Below are positions 16,862 to 22,225 of a DNA stretch of 22,225 nt, one piece after another. This DNA comes from Sulfuricurvum sp. IAE1 (GTDB taxonomy: Bacteria > Campylobacterota > Campylobacteria > Campylobacterales > Sulfurimonadaceae). The notes under the pieces were generated by a model. The model was not told the origin of the DNA. It searched no databases and saw nothing but the letters and a program-made list of their open reading frames with translations. Position numbers and translations under genes: made by a program. The stretch is taken from positions 1 through 22,225 of the forward strand of contig CAMBHX010000013.1 in the NCBI GenBank assembly GCA_945867285.1, given 5' to 3'. The stretch's first letter is position 1; every line of letters begins with the position of its first letter.

Positions 16862-18039
16862 ATGAAAATAGAGCTTTTGTTGTACTGCTGTTAGGAAATT
16901 TTTTACTTCTACTAGCGCAGATTCAATCGCTTTCTATTAGTTTTTTTGAAGCTCAGTTACTCTATGGTGTTCCATCGGCAGTTCAATCGTACATTACTTT
17001 TTTTCTAGACTTTTTTGGCTCCAATGATTATCTCTTACGCCTGCCGATGATAGTATTACATCTCGCATCCATGGCTTTATTGTATTCTATTTCATCATAT
17101 TATGTTACACGTCCGTATGACAGAATTTGGATTCTTTTGGTATATGCTCTTTTACCGGGAGTGATGAGCGCAGCACTGCTTGTTAACGGTGCTGGATTTA
17201 AAATTGTCCTCTTGTTTTTGTTCGCTTATATCTATTTAAAGAACAAAAATTATTCTCTTTTGGTTCTTCCATTATTTTTATTATTAGATCTGACAGTAAT
17301 TTATTTTTACTTGACTATCGTGATTTTTGAAATAATACGAAAGAATTATGTGTATGCAACAAGTGTGGGAATTTTATTTTTTGGTTCGATTTGGTATTTT
17401 CATTCCGGCGTAGGAGGGATACCAGAAGGACACTTTTTAGATACTTTAGCCATATACACAGCCATTTTCTCACCTATAGTTTTTATGTATCTTTTTTATG
17501 TTTTATATCGTCGCTTTATTTTTAAACAAAGAGATATATTGTGGGCAATTTCCTTTAGTATGTTTATTTTTTCTCTTATTTTATCGTTTCGTCAAAAAGT
17601 CAATGTCGAGGAGTTTGCACCTTATTTGATGCTTTCAATCCCACTGGCAGCACAGACATTTTTACACACCTATCGAGTGCGATTACCGGAATTTAGAAGA
17701 CGTTATCGAATTTTATTTTACAGTGCTTTTACACTATTGATCGTGAATTTCTTAGCTGTTTTGGGAAGTCCGATTTTTTATGCTTGGATGGATACCCCAC
17801 AAAAGCATTTTTCTTATCCACTGCATGTTGCCAAAGAATTGGCCCGTGAATTAAAGAAGGAAGGTTTTGAATGTGTAAAAAGTGATTTTAAAATGCAACA
17901 AAGATTAGAGTTTTATGGCATACAAGAATGTCAAGACAATATTTTAAGTGAAGAGCTAACCAAAAAAGCTACAAAGGTTACAATACGTTACATCAATGTC
18001 CCAATCTACACAGTTTATGTTACAAAAGTAAGCAAATAG
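16858..18039 (+). CDS. Polytopic membrane protein, GT39 (ArnT/PMT)-like glycosyltransferase candidate
   Basis: A 393-residue inner-membrane protein with roughly eight to ten hydrophobic segments, followed by a soluble C-terminal region of about 75 residues. The first loop carries an acidic residue in SFFEAQLLYG where GT39-type lipid-phosphosugar transferases have their catalytic acid, and the loop is followed by SNDYLLRLPMIV. This resembles the family pattern of an acidic loop followed by an LRL(P) helix. The overall likeness is weak. The start is coupled to the amidotransferase stop by ATGA. A sugar transferase role is the best guess; a generic membrane protein cannot be excluded. Confidence 0.55.
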   Translation: MNENRAFVVLLLGNFLLLLAQIQSLSISFFEAQLLYGVPSAVQSYITFFLDFFGSNDYLLRLPMIVLHLASMALLYSISSYYVTRPYDRIWILLVYALLPGVMSAALLVNGAGFKIVLLFLFAYIYLKNKNYSLLVLPLFLLLDLTVIYFYLTIVIFEIIRKNYVYATSVGILFFGSIWYFHSGVGGIPEGHFLDTLAIYTAIFSPIVFMYLFYVLYRRFIFKQRDILWAISFSMFIFSLILSFRQKVNVEEFAPYLMLSIPLAAQTFLHTYRVRLPEFRRRYRILFYSAFTLLIVNFLAVLGSPIFYAWMDTPQKHFSYPLHVAKELARELKKEGFECVKSDFKMQQRLEFYGIQECQDNILSEELTKKATKVTIRYINVPIYTVYVTKVSK

Positions 18040-18093
18040 TTCTTTTTTGACACAAATAAGTATTAGTTGAGTATTTCAGTAGCTCATATTGGT

Positions 18094-18099
18094 TATAAT
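18094..18099 (+). promoter_or_regulatory. Candidate -10 box (TATAAT) for aclBA
   Basis: A perfect TATAAT 33 bases before the aclB ATG, in the 92-base gap after the membrane-protein gene. No consensus -35 lies at 16-18 bases; TTGAGT at 18067-18072 is 21 bases away. Confidence 0.55.
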
Positions 18100-18131
18100 T
18101 AGCGCCAAAAGATTTTGTCAAGGAGTTGCAC

Positions 18132-19448
18132 ATGGCTCAAAGAGCGATTCGTGAATATGACGGTAAAGCAATTTTCTCAAAGCATTGGGAAAAATACTTC
18201 AGTGGTTTCCATTATGGTTTTAAATCAGTATTGGTCACTAATGGTGATGATTTGCGTAAAAAAGCGCAAGAACACGGTTTTGAGTGGTTGAAACAAGAGG
18301 CATTGGTTGCAAAGCCTGATATGCTTTTTGGAAAACGTGGTAAGAATGATTTAGTATTGTTTCGTACTACCAAGCCTGGTGATGTCACACTCGAAGAAGC
18401 TGCAGCGTGGATTGATTCAAAAATTGCTCACGAGACAACTCTCCTTTCGGGACAAAAAGGGACATTGACTCATTTCGTTGTTGAGCCTTTTACACCACAT
18501 ACGCAAGAACAAGAGTATTATATCTCTGCAACCACAGTGGGAGAAGATGACGTTTTGTATCTATCAGCTGAGGGTGGTATGGAAGTAGAAGAAGGATGGG
18601 AAGAAAAAGTCAATGAAGTAGTTATCCCTATCACTATGGATGACGCTTCGATCGTTCACTTGATTCGTGCCAATGTACCTGTTGGAATTCCTGCTGAAAA
18701 TAAAGAGCGTTTTATCGCTTTTGCAGAGCAGTTTTATAAATTTTACCGTGATCAGAACTTTGCATACCTAGAAATTAACCCTATCGTTATGGTGGGTAAT
18801 GATATGCACATCCTTGACCTTGTGGCACGTTTAGATGACACCGCTGGATTTATGATGGCAGATGCATGGTGTGGTGCAGAGTTCCCAACCGCATTTGGAA
18901 TGGAAGATCAAACTCCAGAAGAAAAAGCGATTGCCTTGGCTGATTCAAAATCAGGAGCATCCTTGAAGCTTACTATCCTCAATCCAATGGGTCGTATTTG
19001 GACAATGGTTGCAGGTGGTGGTGCATCAGTTGTATATGCTGATACGATTGCAGACTTGTCAGGCAATGTTTCTGATCTTGCTAACTACGGTGAGTATTCA
19101 GGTGGACCTACAACAGGTGAAACCAAATTTTATGCTGATACAGTGTTGGATTTGATGACACGTCACAAAGATCCAAAAGGTCGTGATAAAATTCTTATTA
19201 TTGGTGGAGCGATTGCAAACTTTACCGACGTAGCCAAAACTTTTACAGGGATTATTCAATCGTTTGAAGAGTATGCCCAACGTATGAAGGAACACAATAC
19301 TCGTATATATGTACGTCGTGGTGGACCAAACTATGAAAAAGGTTTGAAAGATATCAAAGAAGCAGCAGACCGTTTAGGTCTTTATATCGAAGTTTATGGG
19401 CCAGAAACGCATGTCACTGACATTGTTCGTATGGCACTAGAGAAGTAA
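18132..19448 (+). CDS. aclB: ATP-citrate lyase, beta (ATP-grasp) subunit
   Basis: A 438-residue protein homologous to the succinyl-CoA synthetase beta chain: the ATP-grasp part of the two-subunit ATP-citrate lyase that cleaves citrate to acetyl-CoA and oxaloacetate in the reductive TCA cycle. The segments FAYLEINPIVMV, VAGGGASVVYADTIADL, NYGEYSGGPTTGET and LIIGGAIANFTDVA fit AclB closely. The start is ATG 18132, six bases after AGGAG (18121-18125). An in-frame TTG two codons earlier would abut that Shine-Dalgarno and is unlikely. The aclA gene follows after 9 bases, so the pair is one operon. This is strong evidence for autotrophic carbon fixation. Confidence 0.95.
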   Translation: MAQRAIREYDGKAIFSKHWEKYFSGFHYGFKSVLVTNGDDLRKKAQEHGFEWLKQEALVAKPDMLFGKRGKNDLVLFRTTKPGDVTLEEAAAWIDSKIAHETTLLSGQKGTLTHFVVEPFTPHTQEQEYYISATTVGEDDVLYLSAEGGMEVEEGWEEKVNEVVIPITMDDASIVHLIRANVPVGIPAENKERFIAFAEQFYKFYRDQNFAYLEINPIVMVGNDMHILDLVARLDDTAGFMMADAWCGAEFPTAFGMEDQTPEEKAIALADSKSGASLKLTILNPMGRIWTMVAGGGASVVYADTIADLSGNVSDLANYGEYSGGPTTGETKFYADTVLDLMTRHKDPKGRDKILIIGGAIANFTDVAKTFTGIIQSFEEYAQRMKEHNTRIYVRRGGPNYEKGLKDIKEAADRLGLYIEVYGPETHVTDIVRMALEK

Positions 19449-19457
19449 GGGGTTACT

Positions 19458-21275
19458 ATGGGCGCATTATTTACTAAAGATACACAAGCCATTTTTTGGA
19501 ACAACAACGCCAGCGCTATTCAGCGTATGCTAGATTATGATTATGTTATTAGTCGTACAAAACCATCGGTTGCTGCTATCGTAGCTCCAACATCAGGTAA
19601 TAAATTTGAGAAATTTTTCTATGGTCCTGATGAGATTATGGTTCCTGTTTACCGTAATACAGCAGAAGCTGCTGCTGCATTTCCAAAAGCAGATGTTTTG
19701 TTGAACTTTGCATCATTTCGTACAGCATACGATGTTACAATGGAAGCGATTGCTATCAAGGATCAATTCAAAACCGTAATGGTAACAGCTGAGGGGATTC
19801 CAGAGCGTCTTGCACGTAAAATGAACCAAGCGGCTCGTGATGCTGGTGTGGTTGTTATTGGACCTGCAACAGTTGGTGGTATCTCTCCGGGCGCATTCAA
19901 AATCGCAAACGTTGGTGGAACGATTGAAAATATTATCAATTCCAAGCTTCACCGTGCAGGTTCATGTGGGCTTGTAACTCGTTCAGGTGGTTTGTTCAAC
20001 GAACTTTCAAATATTATTTCTATCAATGCAGACGGTATTTCTGAAGGTGTTGCAATCGGTGGTGACCGTTTTGTAGGGTCAGTATTTATTGATAATCTTC
20101 TTCGTATGGAGAGTAATCCAGAAGTGAAATACATGGTATTGCTTGGTGAAGTAGGTGGTACAGAAGAGTACAAAGTTATCGAAGCAGTTAAATCAGGTAA
20201 AATCAAAAAACCAATCATTGCATGGTGTATTGGAACGATTGCAAAACATTTTAGCTCAGGTGTACAGTTTGGTCACGCAGGAGCTAGTGCAAACGCCGAT
20301 GCAGAAACAGCAGCTTATAAAAACACTGCTATGGCAGAAGCGGGTATCTTTGTACCTGCGAGCTTCAATGATCTTCCAGCTACCATTGCCCAAGTATATG
20401 GCAAACTAAAAGCAGAGGGAATTATTGTGGATATCGCAGAACCAGCGCTTAAAACAGTACCAAAAGTACGTCGTAAAAAAGAGTTTATTTGTACTATTTC
20501 GGATGACCGTGGTGATGAGGCTACCTACGCTGGTTATCCAATCAGCTCTGTTGCAACTCCAGAAACTGGCTTTGGAATTGGTGATGTTGTATCTTTACTT
20601 TGGTTCAAAAAACGCTATCCAAAATGGGCAACACAATACATTGAAACTGTTATCAAAACTGTAGCAGATCATGGTCCAGCGGTTTCTGGTGCACATAATG
20701 CAAAAGTTACTGCTCGTGCTGGTAAAGATGTTATTAGTTCACTTGTAACAGGTCTTTTGACAATCGGACCACGTTTTGGTGGAGCGATTGATGACGCAGC
20801 TCGTTATTTCAAATACGCAAATGACAACGGTATGACTCCAGCTCAATTCATTGACTATATGAAAAAAGAGGGTAAAACGATTTCAGGTATCGGGCACCGT
20901 ATTAAATCAGTTCGTAACCCGGACCTTCGTGTATCTGGTTTGAAAAAATTTGCTGCAGAGCATTTCCCAGCAACTCCATTGTTAGATTTTGCTCTTGAAG
21001 TAGAAAAATTGACAACCTCTAAGAAAGACAATCTGATTCTCAATGTTGATGGTACTATTGGTATCTTGATGGTTGATATGTGGAGAGCGCTTGGCTATTC
21101 TGAAGAAGAGATTAATGGCTTTATCGATGCAGGTGCACTCAACGCATTCTTCGTTGTTGGCCGTTCAATTGGATTTATCGGGCACATCTTGGATGAAAAA
21201 CGTCTTGGTATGCCAATGTATCGTCACCCAACAGACGATATTCTTTACAATGTAGAACTCGCAGACGAGATTTAG
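19458..21275 (+). CDS. aclA: ATP-citrate lyase, alpha subunit
   Basis: A 605-residue subunit with an N-terminal CoA-binding/succinyl-CoA-synthetase-alpha-like part and a C-terminal citrate-synthase-like domain (from about 355). The phospho-histidine is His273 in GVQFGHAGASANADAE. In the citrate-synthase-like domain, SGAHNAK (His413) and GIGHRIKS (His480) mark the citrate and CoA site. Length and order match the large subunit of the Chlorobium-type enzyme. It lies 9 bases after aclB with an AAGGGG-like ribosome site. A hairpin follows 25 bases after the stop. Confidence 0.95.
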   Translation: MGALFTKDTQAIFWNNNASAIQRMLDYDYVISRTKPSVAAIVAPTSGNKFEKFFYGPDEIMVPVYRNTAEAAAAFPKADVLLNFASFRTAYDVTMEAIAIKDQFKTVMVTAEGIPERLARKMNQAARDAGVVVIGPATVGGISPGAFKIANVGGTIENIINSKLHRAGSCGLVTRSGGLFNELSNIISINADGISEGVAIGGDRFVGSVFIDNLLRMESNPEVKYMVLLGEVGGTEEYKVIEAVKSGKIKKPIIAWCIGTIAKHFSSGVQFGHAGASANADAETAAYKNTAMAEAGIFVPASFNDLPATIAQVYGKLKAEGIIVDIAEPALKTVPKVRRKKEFICTISDDRGDEATYAGYPISSVATPETGFGIGDVVSLLWFKKRYPKWATQYIETVIKTVADHGPAVSGAHNAKVTARAGKDVISSLVTGLLTIGPRFGGAIDDAARYFKYANDNGMTPAQFIDYMKKEGKTISGIGHRIKSVRNPDLRVSGLKKFAAEHFPATPLLDFALEVEKLTTSKKDNLILNVDGTIGILMVDMWRALGYSEEEINGFIDAGALNAFFVVGRSIGFIGHILDEKRLGMPMYRHPTDDILYNVELADEI

Positions 21276-21300
21276 TATTATATATTTGTGTATTTTCGTC

Positions 21301-21320
21301 ATTCCCGTGTAAGCGGGAAT
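21301..21320. terminator. Hairpin after aclA, probably the aclBA terminator; REP-like
   Basis: ATTCCCG (21301-21307) pairs with CGGGAAT (21314-21320) over a TGTAAG loop. A T-rich stretch follows (21327-21350), supporting rho-independent termination. With its flank the site reads CGTCATTCCCG...CGGGAAT, which resembles a dispersed GC-rich palindrome motif seen in many proteobacterial genomes. Confidence 0.65.
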
Positions 21321-21358
21321 TCATCTACTTTTTTCTTTCCTCTTTTTTTTGATACTTT

Positions 21359-21367
21359 TGTTATAAT
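21359..21367 (+). promoter_or_regulatory. Extended -10 promoter for the pilin-like gene
   Basis: TGTTATAAT is a full extended -10 (TGN-TATAAT), with a T-run upstream instead of a consensus -35. Transcription would begin near 21374, 30 bases before the ATG. Confidence 0.6.
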
Positions 21368-21403
21368 CATTGCTAATACAATTATTGTTTACAGGTGATT
21401 TAT

Positions 21404-22045
21404 ATGAAACGTTCTGCTTTTACAATGCTCGAATTGGTCTTTGTTATTATAGTAATAGGTATTTTAGCTGTCTTGGCTATGCCAAATTTCAATCGTCATC
21501 CATTGCAAGAAGCAGCAGAACAGGTTGCTAGTCATATTCGTTATACACAACATTTGGCTATGGTGAATGATAAATACAATCCAAAAGAACCAATATGGTT
21601 TCGAGAAAATTGGCAAATAGAATTCACATCAACTGCGTCAAATGTTTGGTATAAAATTTATGCAGATACAGATCATAATGGTAATTGTGATGTTATAAAT
21701 AATGAAGCAGCAACAGACCCTTTAAATAATGTTACTTTAGATGGAAATAGTGATATAACAGATTTGAAAAAAAGATATGATATTAGAAGCGTAACTTTTT
21801 CATCAAGTTGTAGTGGCAGAAATAATAATAGCGGTGGTTTATCGACTGGAGGTACAGGTAAAGAATTATCATTTGATTCACTAGGTCGTCCATATATATA
21901 CATTACTAGTGCAACTCCACTTATATCAAATATATATACATATTTACTTACTACGGATTGTATTATTACTTTAAGCCATCAAACACAGGGCAATGCTACC
22001 ATTACTGTTCGTCCTGAAAGCGGTTATGTATCGGTTGCTTATTAA
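21404..22045 (+). CDS. Type IV pilin-like / pseudopilin protein
   Basis: A 213-residue protein with a prepilin signature at its N-terminus: a short basic leader KRSA, then FTMLELVFVIIVIGILAVLA. Cleavage would fall before Phe, with Glu at +5 and the usual hydrophobic assembly helix. The residue before the cut is Ala, not the common Gly. The rest is a Ser/Asn/Thr-rich extracytoplasmic domain with Cys residues near CDVIN, SSCSGR and TDCIIT that could form disulfides. The start ATG 21404 follows AGGTGA (21393-21398); a GTG at 21395 lies inside that ribosome site and is not preferred. No secretion or pilus assembly gene is adjacent, so it looks like an isolated gene before the rRNA locus. Major pilin, minor pilin and type II pseudopilin cannot be told apart. 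Confidence 0.85.
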   Translation: MKRSAFTMLELVFVIIVIGILAVLAMPNFNRHPLQEAAEQVASHIRYTQHLAMVNDKYNPKEPIWFRENWQIEFTSTASNVWYKIYADTDHNGNCDVINNEAATDPLNNVTLDGNSDITDLKKRYDIRSVTFSSSCSGRNNNSGGLSTGGTGKELSFDSLGRPYIYITSATPLISNIYTYLLTTDCIITLSHQTQGNATITVRPESGYVSVAY

Positions 22046-22048
22046 ACA

Positions 22049-22071
22049 AAAAGTGAATCTTTTTCACTTTT
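22049..22071 (+). terminator. Intrinsic terminator after the pilin-like gene
   Basis: AAAAGTGAA (22049-22057) pairs with TTCACTTTT (22063-22071) over a TCTTT loop: nine base pairs, beginning four bases after the stop codon. The T-run forms part of the 3' arm. Confidence 0.7.
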
Positions 22072-22094
22072 ATGCAAATTCTTTTAAAAAACCC

Positions 22095-22123
22095 TTGACA
22101 TTTATTTTATTTTCCCCTATAAT
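22095..22123 (+). promoter_or_regulatory. Full-consensus sigma-70 promoter, probably of an rRNA operon
   Basis: TTGACA (22095-22100), exactly 17 bases, TATAAT (22118-22123): both boxes are perfect at optimal spacing. An A/T-rich stretch lies just upstream as a possible UP element. No open frame follows in the remaining 100 bases, and the leader resembles an rRNA leader, so a strong stable-RNA promoter is the natural reading. Confidence 0.85.
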
Positions 22124-22225
22124 TCCCGTCCACAAACACTGAGAGACCTTGAAAAAGACTTTTAGATTTGAGTTTGAGATCATTGAAAACTAAGCAGGAA
22201 TGACGGTCAGGCGCAGCTTGAACGA
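22124..22225 (+). other. Probable rRNA leader (16S gene beyond window)
   Basis: Non-coding leader downstream of the consensus promoter. The stretch GATCATTGAAAACTAAGCA (about 22179-22197) resembles the boxA-type antitermination region found before bacterial 16S genes. No 16S start sequence is reached by the end of the window, so the rRNA assignment rests on promoter strength and this motif. Confidence 0.55.

Noticed and set aside
19713..20218. Several minus-strand open frames opposite aclA
   Set aside because: They overlap one another and a highly conserved gene on the other strand; their open reading reflects the codon pattern of aclA.
19458..21275. aclA as a citrate synthase or succinyl-CoA synthetase alone
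   Set aside because: Both domains are in one frame, with the phospho-His at 273 and the citrate-synthase-like part after about 355, and an AclB partner lies upstream.
22124..22225. Start of the 16S rRNA gene within the window
   Set aside because: The conserved AGAGTTTGATC start region of 16S is not present before the window ends; only leader is seen.

Overview
The window looks like core chromosome of a chemolithoautotrophic Campylobacterota bacterium (Epsilonproteobacteria; Sulfurimonas/Sulfuricurvum-type rather than Campylobacter or Helicobacter). Three things point there: a fused ispDF next to an HP1021-type atypical response regulator; a futalosine-pathway menaquinone gene (mqnE); and a two-subunit ATP-citrate lyase (aclB-aclA), the hallmark of the reductive TCA cycle. 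The block mrp / ispDF / HP1021-like regulator / sat-like / pgpA matches the order I recall from Campylobacter jejuni (Cj1606-Cj1610). The genus is inferred from gene content, not from an rRNA sequence.

Layout. Bases 1-1846 (+): a three-gene, ATGA-coupled operon with a polyferredoxin-like Fe-S protein (5' end outside the window), a stand-alone shikimate-dehydrogenase-like N-terminal domain lacking its catalytic residues, and an unrecognised acidic protein. Bases 1859-5551 (-): ispDF, HP1021-like regulator, divergent ATP-sulfurylase homologue and pgpA, tightly packed. Bases 5763-8332 (+): thiC and mrp. Bases 8403-10205 (+): a membrane GGDEF protein with a periplasmic c-type haem motif and a cytoplasmic cysteine cluster. 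Bases 10230-14555 (-): glnD followed by glmS, linking nitrogen sensing and glutamine use. Bases 14582-15155: a 574-bp decayed insertion sequence/MITE with 17-bp perfect terminal inverted repeats and a TGTA target duplication, inserted into the divergent glnD/mqnE promoter region. Bases 15221-18039 (+): mqnE, a trpG/pabA amidotransferase and a GT39-like membrane protein. Bases 18132-21275 (+): aclB-aclA. Bases 21404-22045 (+): a type IV pilin-like protein. Bases 22046-22225: a terminator, then a full-consensus sigma-70 promoter and a leader resembling that of an rRNA operon whose 16S gene would start beyond the window.

Most genes are ordinary housekeeping or central-carbon genes. I see no phage, CRISPR array, toxin-antitoxin or defence island. 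The items most worth a second look are four homologues whose diagnostic catalytic or cluster residues are missing (AroE-like, Sat-like, Mrp, GGDEF), the insertion-sequence remnant that remodelled a divergent promoter, and the nested hairpins just upstream of the GGDEF gene.
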